This document shows, piece after piece, positions 1 through 9,462 of a stretch of DNA of 55,478 bases. The notes beneath the pieces were generated by a model. It saw only the letters and a program-made list of their open reading frames with translations, did no database searches and was not told where the DNA came from. Position numbers and translations under genes: made by a program. Source of the DNA: Pseudomonas lurida (GTDB taxonomy: Bacteria; Pseudomonadota; Gammaproteobacteria; Pseudomonadales; Pseudomonadaceae); NCBI RefSeq assembly GCF_013522705.1, contig NZ_JAAMRE010000037.1, positions 1 to 55,478 on the forward strand, written 5' to 3'. Numbering within the stretch: the stretch's first letter is position 1; each line of letters begins with the position of its first letter.

Positions 1-669
1 GCCGCCACCCCCGCCACCGCCGCCGCGTCCACTGCTGCTGAGGATCGCCAGCAGGATCGCGCCCACCGGCAGGCCCAGGCGATTGCACAGCCACAGCACA
101 CCGATCAGCAGCACGAACAGGCCAATGGAAAGGCCGGGATTATCCTTGGCAAAATTGCCGTCCGCCACATGGGCCGGCACCGCCAGGGGTTCACCGCCGA
201 CCACCTGGACCATCGCGGCCACGCCGTCGCTGATGCCCTGGCTGTAATTGCCGGCCTTGAACTTGGGCGCGATCACCTGGTTGATGATGACCCACGACTG
301 TGCATCTGTGAGCACGCCTTCCAGGCCATAACCCACTTCGATGCGCAACTTGCGTTCATCGCGGGCGACGATCAACAGCGCGCCGTTGTCCTTGCCCTTC
401 TGGCCGATGCCCCACTGGCGCCCCAATTGATAACCGAAGTCCTCGATCGGCACGCCTTGCAGGTCGGGCACGGTGACCACCACGATCTGGGCGCCGCGCG
501 TCTGCTCCAGCGCCTGCAACTGCTGGGTCAACTGCGCGCGCACCGCCGGGTCGATCATTTGGGCGTTGTCCACCACCCGCCCGGTCAGCGCCGGCAAGGT
601 CAACGCTGCCTGGGCCGCGCCCGCGCAGGCCAACAGCCACAGCGTCAAGCCTATCCTTAATAAACGCAT
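1..669 (-). CDS. TPM-domain (YgcG-type) membrane protein, 3' end cut by window
   Basis: The open frame starts at ATG 669 and runs off the left edge with 223 codons visible. Residues 1-21 look like a signal peptide ending AQA. A TPM domain follows (about 25-150, with DNGALLIVARDERKLRIEVGYGLEG). A hydrophobic span comes next (about 180-205), then a glycine run after SSSGRG. TPM domains are tied to photosystem repair or acid phosphatase activity in plants; the bacterial role is not settled. The start lies 18 bp after the lemA stop, and LemA-TPM pairs are common in Gammaproteobacteria, so co-transcription is likely. A glycine-rich tail is normal for the family, so the protein may end soon after the edge. 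Confidence 0.85.
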   Translation of the reverse strand, partial: MRLLRIGLTLWLLACAGAAQAALTLPALTGRVVDNAQMIDPAVRAQLTQQLQALEQTRGAQIVVVTVPDLQGVPIEDFGYQLGRQWGIGQKGKDNGALLIVARDERKLRIEVGYGLEGVLTDAQSWVIINQVIAPKFKAGNYSQGISDGVAAMVQVVGGEPLAVPAHVADGNFAKDNPGLSIGLFVLLIGVLWLCNRLGLPVGAILLAILSSSGRGGGGGGGG

Positions 670-687
670 CGACACCTCAGTGCAGCC

Positions 688-1299
688 TTATTTGAACTTC
701 ACTTGCGGGGCTTTATCGGCATCGGCGCTGGTGGCTTCGAACGTGGCGCGGATCGGTAAATCGCTGTACATCACGCTGTGCCACAGGCGGCCCGGGAAGG
801 TACGGATCTCGGTGTTGTACGCCTGCACGGCCTGGATAAAGTCGCGGCGCGCGACAGCGATGCGATTTTCGGTGCCTTCCAGTTGAGATTGCAGGGCCAG
901 GAAGTTCTGGTTGGCTTTCAGATCCGGGTAGCGTTCGGAGACCACCATCAAGCGATTGAGGGCGCCGCTCAAGCCGTCCTGGGCCTGCTGGAACTGCTTG
1001 AGTTTTTCCGGGTTGTCCAGGGTGCTGGCGTCGACCTGGATCGAGGTGGCCTTGGCCCGCGCTTCGATCACGGCGGTCAGGGTGTCCTGCTCATGGGCGG
1101 CATAGCCCTTGACCACTTCCACCAGGTTGGGGATCAGGTCGGCACGGCGCTGGTACTGGTTCTGCACCTGGCCCCATGCCGCCTTGGCTTGCTCGTCGAG
1201 GGTGGGAATGGTGTTGATGCCGCAACCGCTCAGCACCGCGCTGATCAATAGCAGAGCCGCGGCTTTGAGGCCCCAGCGGTTAACGTGTGCTGCTTGCAT
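688..1299 (-). CDS. lemA: LemA family lipoprotein
   Basis: 203 residues. The start is ATG 1299, chosen because AGGAGA lies about 6 bases upstream and a lipoprotein signal follows directly (hydrophobic 11-23, lipobox LSGC, Cys26). A longer frame to 1389 has no ribosome site and would spoil the signal. The rest is helical and matches LemA (WGQVQNQYQRRADLIPNLVEVVKGYAAHE near the N-terminus, FLALQSQLEGTENRIAVARRDF later). LemA proteins are envelope proteins of unclear biochemistry, usually beside TPM-domain proteins or HtpX proteases. Here it is the first gene of a lemA-TPM operon divergent from bglX. Name assigned by family resemblance. Confidence 0.9.
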   Translation of the reverse strand: MQAAHVNRWGLKAAALLLISAVLSGCGINTIPTLDEQAKAAWGQVQNQYQRRADLIPNLVEVVKGYAAHEQDTLTAVIEARAKATSIQVDASTLDNPEKLKQFQQAQDGLSGALNRLMVVSERYPDLKANQNFLALQSQLEGTENRIAVARRDFIQAVQAYNTEIRTFPGRLWHSVMYSDLPIRATFEATSADADKAPQVKFK

Positions 1300-1537
1300 G
1301 ATGTATCTCCTGCCCAAACTGGATGGAATTGGATGACCTGCCCTATAAACCGCGCGCTTGGGGCATAATCCGCCACCACTGGTATGCATCGAGCCAATCA
1401 GCTACAAAGATGCCCAGCGCGAATAAGAGTTCAGAAGTGTGCGGTATTTCTCTGAACAACGCCCGAACAACAATAGACGCTCCCCACATTTTGGCCGTCA
1501 GCGCGAGCGCTGTGCAGTGAGCCGAAAAAGGATATTC
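1300..1537. promoter_or_regulatory. Divergent promoter region lemA / bglX
   Basis: This 238-bp gap separates two divergent genes and must carry both promoters. The only strong local signals are ribosome sites: AGGAGA before lemA and AAAAGGA before bglX. I see no convincing operator or hairpin. Confidence 0.4.
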
Positions 1538-3829
1538 ATGAAAAAGCTGTGTTTGCTCGGCCTTGTTGCCACGCTGGCCACTCACCCCGTATGGGCAGAA
1601 ACAAAGCCTGCTGCGCTTAAGGACAAGGACGCCTTTGTCAGCGACCTGCTCAAGCAGATGACCCTGGATGAAAAGATCGGCCAGTTGCGCCTGATCAGCA
1701 TCGGCCCCGAAATGCCCCGCGAGCTGATCCGCAAGGAAATCGCCGCCGGCCGCATCGGCGGCACGTTCAACTCCATCACCCGCCCGGAAAACCGTCCGAT
1801 GCAGGACGCGGCCATGCGCAGTCGCCTGAAGATCCCGATGTTCTTCGCCTACGACGTGATCCACGGCCACCGCACCATTTTCCCGATCAGCCTGGCCCTG
1901 GCCTCCAGCTGGGACATGGACGCCATCGGCCGCTCCGGCCGCATCGCCGCCCAGGAAGCTGCGGCCGACAGCCTGGACATCACCTTCGCGCCGATGGTCG
2001 ACATCTCCCGCGACCCGCGCTGGGGCCGCACCTCCGAAGGCTTCGGCGAAGACACTTACCTGGTCTCGCGCATCGCCGACGTGATGGTCAAGGCGTTTCA
2101 GGGCACCAGCCCCGCCAATGCCGACAGCCTGATGGCCAGCGTCAAGCACTTCGCCCTGTATGGCGCGGTGGAAGGCGGGCGCGACTACAACGTGGTCGAC
2201 ATGAGCCCGGTCAAGATGTACCAGGACTACCTGCCGCCGTATCACGCGGCGATCAAGGCCGGTTCCGGCAGCGTCATGGTGGCGCTCAACTCGATCAACG
2301 GCGTACCCGCCACCGCCAATACCTGGCTGATGAACGACCTGCTGCGCAGGGACTGGGGCTTCAAAGGCCTGGCCGTGAGCGACCACGGCGCGATCTTCGA
2401 GCTGATCAAGCACGGCGTGGCCAAGGACGGGCGTGAAGCCGCCAAATTGGCGATCAAGGCCGGCATCGACATGAGCATGAACGACTCGCTGTACGGCAAG
2501 GAACTGCCGGGGCTGCTCAAGTCCGGCGAGATCGAGCAGAGCGACATCGACAACGCCGTGCGCGAAGTCCTCGGCGCCAAATACGACATGGGCCTGTTCA
2601 AGGACCCGTACCTGCGTATCGGCAAGGCCGAGGACGACCCGGCCGACACCTACGCCGACAGCCGCCTGCACCGCGCCGAAGCGCGTGATATTGCGCGCCG
2701 CAGCCTAGTGCTGTTGAAAAACCAGAACAACACCCTGCCGCTGAAAAAATCCGCGACCATCGCCCTGGTCGGCCCGCTGGCCAAGGCGCCGATCGACATG
2801 ATGGGCAGTTGGGCGGCTGCCGGTAAACCCGAGCAATCGGTGACCCTGCTCGACGGCCTCAACGCCGTGATCGGTGAAAAAGGCAAAATCCTCTACGCCC
2901 GTGGCGCCAACATCACCAACGACAAGGCGGTGGTCGACTACCTCAACTTCCTCAACTTCGATGCGCCGGAAGTGGTGGATGACAAGCGCTCGCCGCAGGT
3001 ATTGATCGATGAGGCGGTCCAAGCGGCCAAGCAGGCCGACGTGATCGTCGCCGCCGTGGGCGAGTCCCGTGGCATGTCCCACGAGTCCTCCAGCCGCACC
3101 GACCTGAACATCCCGCAAAGCCAGCGCGACCTGATCAAGGCGCTCAAGGCCACCGGCAAACCGCTGGTGTTGGTGCTGATGAACGGCCGCCCCTTGTCGA
3201 TCCTGGACGAGAACCAACAGGCCGACGCCATCCTGGAAACCTGGTTCGCCGGCACCGAAGGCGGCAACGCCATCGCCGATGTGCTGTTCGGCGACTACAA
3301 CCCGTCGGGCAAACTGCCGATCACCTTCCCGCGTTCGGTGGGGCAGATTCCGACCTACTACAACCACCTGACCATCGGCCGGCCGTTCACCCCAGGCAAG
3401 CCGGGCAACTACACCTCGCAGTACTTCGATGACACCACCGGGCCGCTGTTCCCGTTTGGCTACGGCCTGAGCTACACCACGTTCAGCGTGTCGGACATGG
3501 CGCTGTCGTCCACGACCCTGAACAAGACCGGCAAGCTCGACGCCAGCGTCACCGTGAAAAACACCGGTAAGGTCGACGGCGAAACCGTGGTGCAGCTGTA
3601 CATCCAGGACGTGGCCGGTTCGATGATCCGTCCGATCAAGGAGTTGAAGAACTTCCAGAAAGTCATGCTCAAGGCCGGTGAAGAGCGCACGCTGCACTTC
3701 ACCATCACCGAAGAAGACTTGAAGTTCTACAACACCCAGCTCAAGTACGCGGCCGAACCGGGTGAGTTCAATGTGCAGATCGGGTTGGATTCCCAGGATG
3801 TACAGCAGCAGACGTTCGAGTTGCTGTAA
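1538..3829 (+). CDS. bglX: Periplasmic beta-glucosidase BglX (GH3)
   Basis: 763 residues, close to the usual length of about 765 for BglX. The start is ATG 1538 with AAAAGGA just upstream and a signal peptide (MKKLCLLGLVATLATHPVWA). A frame to 1439 exists but lacks a ribosome site. The N-terminal GH3 barrel shows FAYDVIHGHRTIFPI and PMVDISRDPRWGRTSEGFGED. The nucleophile should be Asp282 in AVSDHGAIFEL. The C-terminal GH3 domain and fibronectin III-like domain (YGLSYTTFSVSD onward) are complete. It should hydrolyse beta-glucosides and short beta-linked oligosaccharides in the periplasm. It is transcribed alone, divergent from lemA. Confidence 0.95.
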   Translation: MKKLCLLGLVATLATHPVWAETKPAALKDKDAFVSDLLKQMTLDEKIGQLRLISIGPEMPRELIRKEIAAGRIGGTFNSITRPENRPMQDAAMRSRLKIPMFFAYDVIHGHRTIFPISLALASSWDMDAIGRSGRIAAQEAAADSLDITFAPMVDISRDPRWGRTSEGFGEDTYLVSRIADVMVKAFQGTSPANADSLMASVKHFALYGAVEGGRDYNVVDMSPVKMYQDYLPPYHAAIKAGSGSVMVALNSINGVPATANTWLMNDLLRRDWGFKGLAVSDHGAIFELIKHGVAKDGREAAKLAIKAGIDMSMNDSLYGKELPGLLKSGEIEQSDIDNAVREVLGAKYDMGLFKDPYLRIGKAEDDPADTYADSRLHRAEARDIARRSLVLLKNQNNTLPLKKSATIALVGPLAKAPIDMMGSWAAAGKPEQSVTLLDGLNAVIGEKGKILYARGANITNDKAVVDYLNFLNFDAPEVVDDKRSPQVLIDEAVQAAKQADVIVAAVGESRGMSHESSSRTDLNIPQSQRDLIKALKATGKPLVLVLMNGRPLSILDENQQADAILETWFAGTEGGNAIADVLFGDYNPSGKLPITFPRSVGQIPTYYNHLTIGRPFTPGKPGNYTSQYFDDTTGPLFPFGYGLSYTTFSVSDMALSSTTLNKTGKLDASVTVKNTGKVDGETVVQLYIQDVAGSMIRPIKELKNFQKVMLKAGEERTLHFTITEEDLKFYNTQLKYAAEPGEFNVQIGLDSQDVQQQTFELL

Positions 3830-3876
3830 GGCCGCTCGGTTAAGGAATGCTGACTTCGAAGCGAAGCAGGTCGAAG

Positions 3877-3973
3877 GTGGGAGTTGTCCAGCTTTAGCGA
3901 GGCTGCGATGGCGTCGGCTCAGTAATATTGAGGTTGACTGACACGACGCTTTCGCGAGCAAGCCCGCTCCCAC
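3877..3973. repeat. REP doublet (BIME-like) after bglX
   Basis: A degenerate REP head on the plus strand (GTGGGAGTTG from 3877) faces a good REP on the minus strand (GTGGGAGCGGGCTTGCTCGC, complement of about 3954-3973). The 315-bp gap between bglX and the autotransporter gene holds this pair and otherwise only untranslated leader. Confidence 0.7.
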
Positions 3974-4144
3974 GGTTTGATCTGCATTGTCTTCACAATA
4001 GCGGCATTGGGTCTGGCGCCCTCCCCCCCTCTGAGTCAGCAAAAAGTCACGTTTCACGCACATCTCCAAGTAGTGTCCTATATCCCTCCCCCCGTGCACT
4101 CGCACACCCTGTCAGCCCGAAATCAATCTGCAGGTGTGTGGACT

Positions 4145-7100
4145 ATGTCGCCCACGAAAAAACCCCGACAGGCAACTCAACAAGTTCCGGTTCAATCATC
4201 GTTCAAGCGCAAGGCGATCGCCCTGTGCCTGCTCGGTGGCTTGCCGAGCGTGGCTGTTGAAGCCGCAAGCTATCGCGAACAAGGCCGATTGAACGACGCC
4301 GCCAGTTGGCGCAGCGATGAGTTCAAAAAAAGTTGGGGGCTGGGCGCAGTCGGCGCCGACTACGCCTATGCCAGGGGGTTGAGCGGCGAGGGTGTGCAGG
4401 TGGGGGTTTACGACTCCGGCACCGACTTGCGCCATCATGAGTTAGCCGGCAAGCCACATTCCGCTGTACAACTGGCAGATCCCGGTTGTGTGAGCGATGC
4501 CGTGCTGTCGGGTGGCTGCTTCTTCAGCGAAGGTGATCGCTCCGAGGTGAATCTGCGCGATTCACTGCCACCCGAAGCCCTGCCCGGTCTGGAGGAGGCC
4601 ATTGCCGACGGTGATCTCACCCGGGAGGAGGTCGATGACTACCTGAAAAACGTGGGGGCCCGGTACAACCCCCACGGCACTTTCGTTGCCGCCACCGTGC
4701 TTGCCAATCGCGATGGCGCGGGCTCCCATGGCGTAGCTTACGCGGCCAACGTGAGCGCGGTGCGCAGGTTCAGTAATACTTACCAGGCGGGTCCCGGGAC
4801 AACCACAGACAGGGTCGCCAATGCCACGCCGGAGGCAGTCGAAGCCGCCTATGCCCAGTTGCACAAACAAAATGTGCGCGTGGTCAACCACAGCTGGGGC
4901 ACGCCATCCCCCTTTGCCGATGAAGCCGCGCTGGATCTGGCGCTAAGCCAGACCCATACCCGTCATTATCAAGAGCTTAAAGCCATCGCAGACAGCGCCG
5001 TCAAATACGACATGCTGCAAGTATGGGCGGCGGGCAATTCATTAAAACCCAACGAATCGCCTCAAACCGCGCCCTTTACCGAGATCCATGCCAGCCTGCC
5101 ACGCGCCGTGGCCGAGTTGGAGCGCTATTGGTTGAGCGTGGTCAATGTGAACCAGGCATTGACCCTGAGCGATGGCTCCTACCGCTGCGGCTTCAGCAAA
5201 GACTGGTGCCTGGCCGCGCCAGGAACGGATATCAGCTCAGCCTGGGTCGCGGGCTCGATAGACACCCAAACCCACTATGACAACGACGATGAAGCCGATG
5301 GCTTCACTGTCACTGGCGACAACCCCGAATTTGGTGACCTGACCGCCTCCGGGACGTCCATCGCCGCCCCTCACGTGAGCGGCGGCCTGGCCTTGCTGAT
5401 GGAGCGCTTTCCCTACCTCGACAACCCGCAGATCCGTGATGTGTTGCTGACCACCGCCACCGACCTGGGTGAACCCGGGGTGGACGATATCTACGGCTGG
5501 GGCCTGATGGACCTGAAAAAAGCCATCGACGGGCCCGGCCAGTTGCGCGTCGACACCCGGGTCAACATGGACCGCCCGGCCGGCGGCGCAGTGGTCTGGC
5601 AAGGCGGCGCCTGGGACGATTGGCGCAACGATATCAGCGGGCCGGGGCGCCTGGAAAAAACCGGTGCCGGCTGGCTGCGCTTGAGCGGCAATAACAGCTT
5701 TGCCGGGACCACGCTCCACGAAGGCATTCTGGAACTGGACGGCGCCAACACCCTCAAGGGCGACGTGAAACTCGAAGGCGGCGTGCTGCGCCTGAACGGC
5801 AACCTGGCGGTCGAGGGCGACTATCAGCACGCATCGGGCGCAACCCTGATGACCGGCCTGGTTGCCCAGGCCGACCCGGCAAAACTGCACGTGAGCAACC
5901 AGGCCGCGATCAACGGCGGCACGCTGTACCTGAGCGCACAACCCAACAGTTATCCGTTGGGCCAGCGCTACAATATCCTCCAAGCACAAGGCGACTTGAG
6001 CGGTGAGTTTGCCTCGGTCGACCACCGCGAGTTCTCTCCCTTTCTCAGCGCTTTCCAGGTCAAGCAAGACAACCACTTGCTAGTGGAATTCGGCCGGGGC
6101 CGCTCGCTCGCTTCAGCGGCAAACACCGCCAACCAGCGCGCCGTCGCCACGGCCGCCGACGCTCAAGCCATGCCGACCCCGCTGCTGCAACGCTTGACCG
6201 CACTGTTTCCCGACCAGGCCCCCGCGGCGCTCGACCAGTTGAGTGGCGAGTTGCATGCCAGCACCCAGGCGGTGCTGATCGAAAACAGCCGCGTGCTGCG
6301 CCAGTCGGCGCTCGACCGGCAAGGCAACCGCGCAGGTGAGTCCGACGACTTGAACAGCGGCGCCTGGGTCCAACTGCCCCGCCGAAATGGCCAGCTCGAA
6401 GGCGATGGCAACACCGCGCGCACCTCCCATAGCAGCATCGGCCTGCTGGTCGGGTTTGATCACCGGCTGGAACAAGGCTCCCGCCTGGGGCTGGTGGCCG
6501 GCAGCGGCAGCAGCGAGGCCAAGGCCGGCGCGCGAGGCAAGGCGAGTGTCGACAGCTATCAGTTGGGCCTGCACGCTGGCCACACCTGGGACGCGTTCGG
6601 CCTGTATGGCGGCATCGCCTACGCGCAGCATCAGGTCCAGAGCAAACGCCGCGTCAGCTTTGCCGGCGTCGAAAATCGCCTGTCTGCCGACTATGCGAGC
6701 CGTACTGTGCAGACGTTTACCGAGGCCAACTATCGGTTCAATCATGGGTTCTGGGATTGGCAGCCGTACCTGCAACTGGCCCATGTACAGCTGCGCAGCG
6801 ACGGGTTCAGCGAACGAGGCGGCATGGCCGCGCTGCGCGGCAAAAGCGCAAAGCAGAGCGTCAACCTGACCACCGGCGGTGTGCGCTTCAATATCGACCT
6901 GGCTCAAGCCCTGGTCGGCCCATCATGGTTGAGCCTGCGCGGTGGCCTGGCCTACACCCATGCCGGCGGAGGCCTGCAACCAGCGGCTCAAGTCGCCTGG
7001 GACGGCGGCTCCGCGCTACAGGTCAGCGGCGCTCCACTGGACCGCCTCAGCACCCGACTGGAACTGGGCGCCACTGCGCGCCTGAGCCGCCACAGCGCGC

Positions 7101-7180
7101 TGGACCTGGGTTTCAACCAGCAGCGCGGTGAGCGTTCACGGGACCAGAACCTCACGGCGCAGTATTCGCTGCAGTTTTAA
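4145..7180 (+). CDS. Autotransporter serine protease (subtilase S8 passenger)
   Basis: 1,011 residues from ATG 4145, with an extended signal region ending about residue 41 (hydrophobic AIALCLLGGLPSVAVEA). The frame is open further upstream to 3977, but the signal peptide favours 4145; no strong ribosome site is visible for either. The catalytic triad is readable: Asp90 (VYDSGTDL), His177 (NPHGTF), Ser405 (ASGTSIAAPH), with oxyanion Asn298 (AAGN). An acidic 87-residue stretch with two cysteines separates Asp and His. After the protease come a passenger-associated repeat (GAGWLRLSGNNSFAG) and a C-terminal beta-barrel of about 270 residues ending QYSLQF, the usual aromatic terminus. It resembles SphB1/Ssp-type type Va secreted proteases. 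The natural substrate cannot be read from sequence. Confidence 0.93.
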   Translation: MSPTKKPRQATQQVPVQSSFKRKAIALCLLGGLPSVAVEAASYREQGRLNDAASWRSDEFKKSWGLGAVGADYAYARGLSGEGVQVGVYDSGTDLRHHELAGKPHSAVQLADPGCVSDAVLSGGCFFSEGDRSEVNLRDSLPPEALPGLEEAIADGDLTREEVDDYLKNVGARYNPHGTFVAATVLANRDGAGSHGVAYAANVSAVRRFSNTYQAGPGTTTDRVANATPEAVEAAYAQLHKQNVRVVNHSWGTPSPFADEAALDLALSQTHTRHYQELKAIADSAVKYDMLQVWAAGNSLKPNESPQTAPFTEIHASLPRAVAELERYWLSVVNVNQALTLSDGSYRCGFSKDWCLAAPGTDISSAWVAGSIDTQTHYDNDDEADGFTVTGDNPEFGDLTASGTSIAAPHVSGGLALLMERFPYLDNPQIRDVLLTTATDLGEPGVDDIYGWGLMDLKKAIDGPGQLRVDTRVNMDRPAGGAVVWQGGAWDDWRNDISGPGRLEKTGAGWLRLSGNNSFAGTTLHEGILELDGANTLKGDVKLEGGVLRLNGNLAVEGDYQHASGATLMTGLVAQADPAKLHVSNQAAINGGTLYLSAQPNSYPLGQRYNILQAQGDLSGEFASVDHREFSPFLSAFQVKQDNHLLVEFGRGRSLASAANTANQRAVATAADAQAMPTPLLQRLTALFPDQAPAALDQLSGELHASTQAVLIENSRVLRQSALDRQGNRAGESDDLNSGAWVQLPRRNGQLEGDGNTARTSHSSIGLLVGFDHRLEQGSRLGLVAGSGSSEAKAGARGKASVDSYQLGLHAGHTWDAFGLYGGIAYAQHQVQSKRRVSFAGVENRLSADYASRTVQTFTEANYRFNHGFWDWQPYLQLAHVQLRSDGFSERGGMAALRGKSAKQSVNLTTGGVRFNIDLAQALVGPSWLSLRGGLAYTHAGGGLQPAAQVAWDGGSALQVSGAPLDRLSTRLELGATARLSRHSALDLGFNQQRGERSRDQNLTAQYSLQF

Positions 7181-7207
7181 ACAGCGTTCTGAACGAAAGG
7201 CGGGGCC

Positions 7208-8367
7208 CTAACCCCGCCGATCCAACAGGTTGACCACCAACCGATCAATCCAGCCCCACAGCCGCTGCTTCACCCGCCGCCACAACGGCCGCGCCTTCCA
7301 CGCTTCCAGGCTCACCACCTGGCTCTGGGCAAAATCGCGCTCGAAACTGTCCTTTACCGCGAGCGCCAATGCCGGGTCCAGGGCTTCCAGATTGGCTTCC
7401 AGGTTGAAGCGCAAATTCCAGTGATCAAAATTGCATGAGCCAATGCTGACCCAATCGTCCACCAGCACCATTTTCAGGTGCAGAAAGCACGGCTGATACT
7501 CAAAAATCTGCACCCCCGAACGCAGCAGGCGCGGGTAATAACGGTGGCCCGCGTAGCGCACTGAAGGGTGATCGGTGCGCGGGCCGGTCAGCAGTAAACG
7601 CACATCCACCCCACGCCCTGCTGCCCGGCGCAATGCGCGGCGCACACCCCACGTGGGCAGAAAATACGGCGTGGCGAACCAGATACGTTGCTGACTACTG
7701 TTCAGCGCGCGGATCAACGATTGCAGGATGTCGCGGTGCTGTCGGGAATCCGCGTAGGCCACCCGGCCCAGCCCCGGCCCCGTCGCCGGCATCTTGGGCA
7801 GACGCGGCAAACCGAAATGCGTGGCGGGTTTCCATGCGCGCCGCGCCGCGTTGGCGTGCCATTGGCGGTCGAACAGCGCCTGCCAGTCCAGCACCAGCGG
7901 GCCGCTGACCTGCACCATCACCTCGTGCCACTCGGCCGTGTCCTGGCCCGGCGTCCAGAACTCATCCGTTACGCCCGTGCCGCCGACCACGGCGAGCTGT
8001 TGGTCGATCAGTAACAGCTTGCGATGGTCGCGGTACAGGTTACGCATCCAGCGTCGCCAGCTCAGACGATTGTAGAAGCGCAGTTCCACCCCGGCGTCAG
8101 TCAGGCGTTTGCGCAGCGACAGGGTAAACGCCAGGCTGCCGTAGTCATCGAACAGGCACCGCACGCGCACACCGCGCTCGGCGGCCAGCACCAGTGCCTG
8201 CACCATGGCCTCGGCGCACGCACCGGCCTCCACCAGATACAACTCCAGGTCCACTTGCTGTTCGGCACGGGCAATGCCCACCAGCATCTGCGGGAAAAAA
8301 ACTGCGGGCCGTCGATCAACAACTCGAAACGGTTGGCGCTGCGCCACGGAAACACCGCGCCGCCCAT
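7208..8367 (-). CDS. Cardiolipin synthase B-like phospholipase D protein, frame broken near 5' end
   Basis: Two PLD (HKD) motifs are intact: HRKLLLID and HLKMVLVD followed by GSCNFD. This fits a ClsB-like phosphatidyl transferase at the inner membrane. The family-like N-terminus (MGGAVFPWRSANRFELLIDG) is encoded from ATG 8367, one base after the yceI stop. The rest (PQMLVGIARAEQQVDLE onward) is in another frame. The two meet at a run of seven T on the coding strand (A7 at 8295-8301). One missing or two extra T would explain it. A GTG at 8347 opens the downstream frame, but it yields an unrelated 18-residue start (MAQRQPFRVVDRRPAVFF) and has no reason to be the real one. It could be a sequencing indel, a recent pseudogene, or slippage on the homopolymer. 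Confidence 0.85.
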
Positions 8368-8368
8368 G

Positions 8369-8959
8369 TCAGCGCGCCGTGAAGATCAGTACCGCACCCA
8401 CCGGCACCGACAAACTGATCGACTTCAGCCCGGCCGCCTTGCGCAGCGCGGCCACCCCCGGCGCCAGGTCGAAATCCTCGGCATGCAGCACCACCGGCTC
8501 CAGGGTCACCACCTGGAAACGCCGGTCATCCAGGCGCGTGGCCAGCAGCTCGGCGCTGTAGGCCTGGGTTTTGCCGTGCAAGGTCACACTCAGTGGCAGG
8601 CGCAACTCCAATTGCGCGCCGGGGGCCAGGTCGTTAATGGGCTGCAGATTGATCTGCGCGCTGATCAACGCCTCGGGGAACGTCTTGATCTCAAACAACT
8701 GATTGCGCATGCGCTCATCGCGCAGCGGCACGCCGCTGTTGACCGACTCCAGTTCCACCTGCACCTGCGCCGCGCCCTTGTCGTCGACCTTGCCGTGCAG
8801 CACCAGAAAACGATGCACATCGGCAATCTCAGTGTTTTTGGTGGTGACGAAGGACAGGCGCGAGGATTCGTTATCCAAGTACCAGTCGGCATGGGCGGGC
8901 ACAGCAGCGGCCGCCAGCAAGGCGAAGGCCAGGGGGTTTATCAGAGAAGCATTGAACAT
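8369..8959 (-). CDS. YceI family periplasmic protein
   Basis: 196 residues with a signal peptide (hydrophobic AFALLAAAAVPAHA, cleavage near residue 24). The mature part has the YceI lipocalin-like beta-barrel pattern: DWYLDNESSRLSF, TTKNTEIADVHRF, the charge-rich LRDERMRNQLFEIKTFPEA and the SVTLHGKTQAY strand. YceI proteins bind polyisoprenoid or other lipids in the periplasm; the ligand here is unknown. It sits directly before the PLD gene, with stop and start separated by one base (TGACATG), so the two are probably translated together. A lipid-binding protein next to a phospholipid synthase is a sensible pairing but not proof of joint action. Confidence 0.88.
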   Translation of the reverse strand: MFNASLINPLAFALLAAAAVPAHADWYLDNESSRLSFVTTKNTEIADVHRFLVLHGKVDDKGAAQVQVELESVNSGVPLRDERMRNQLFEIKTFPEALISAQINLQPINDLAPGAQLELRLPLSVTLHGKTQAYSAELLATRLDDRRFQVVTLEPVVLHAEDFDLAPGVAALRKAAGLKSISLSVPVGAVLIFTAR

Positions 8960-9041
8960 AAAGACTCGAGGGGCAAAAAACCTGGACGAACCTTAACTGC
9001 GCCGCCTGCCGGGCGCAATGTAACTGACGAAGCAGATCAAC

Positions 9042-9130
9042 TGTGGGAGCTGGATTGCCTGCGATAGCGGCAGGTCAGTCAACATCACTGTCGCCTGTGC
9101 CGTCGTCATCGCAGGCAAGCCAGCTCCCGC
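9042..9130. repeat. REP inverted pair
   Basis: TGTGGGAGCTGGATTGCCTG from 9042 is matched in inverted orientation by GCAGGCAAGCCAGCTCCCGC ending 9130, with an imperfect spacer. This is a BIME-like unit and fills most of the gap between the yceI gene and the small protein gene that ends at 9148. Confidence 0.75.
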
Positions 9131-9147
9131 AGGGCAAGTGTGCCGTG

Positions 9148-9462
9148 TCAGGGATTCAGGCGGCAGCCTTGACGGTCGCCGAGCCACCTTGCGCTGTGGG
9201 TTCGGCCCAGCCCGCTCGCCGTCACTTCACTGCGCTCCGGGTTGTCGCTGAAGGCGCTGGTCGGCACGTACTGCTTCACATACCCCTGGCAGTACTGCGC
9301 CGGGTTATTCGCCACATACCGACACGAGCAGTATTCCTTAGCGGTATAGGCCGCAATGATATCGGGGAAGGCTTGCAGGTTGACGCGTTCGTGCCAGACC
9401 CACGCCAACAGCGCGAGCAATAACAGCAGAAAAAAACCGGTCAACGGCCGACGACGGATCAT
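9148..9462 (-). CDS. Small membrane-anchored protein of unknown function
   Basis: 104 residues. One N-terminal membrane span (about 9-23, GFFLLLLLALLAWVW) is followed by a short periplasmic domain with two cysteine clusters (KEYCSCRYV, AQYCQGYVKQYVP) and a further Cys near the C-terminus. I do not recognise the family. The start codon overlaps the stop of the upstream hydrolase gene by four bases (9459-9462), so it is translationally coupled and probably works with that enzyme in the periplasm. Confidence 0.75.
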   Translation of the reverse strand: MIRRRPLTGFFLLLLLALLAWVWHERVNLQAFPDIIAAYTAKEYCSCRYVANNPAQYCQGYVKQYVPTSAFSDNPERSEVTASGLGRTHSARWLGDRQGCRLNP

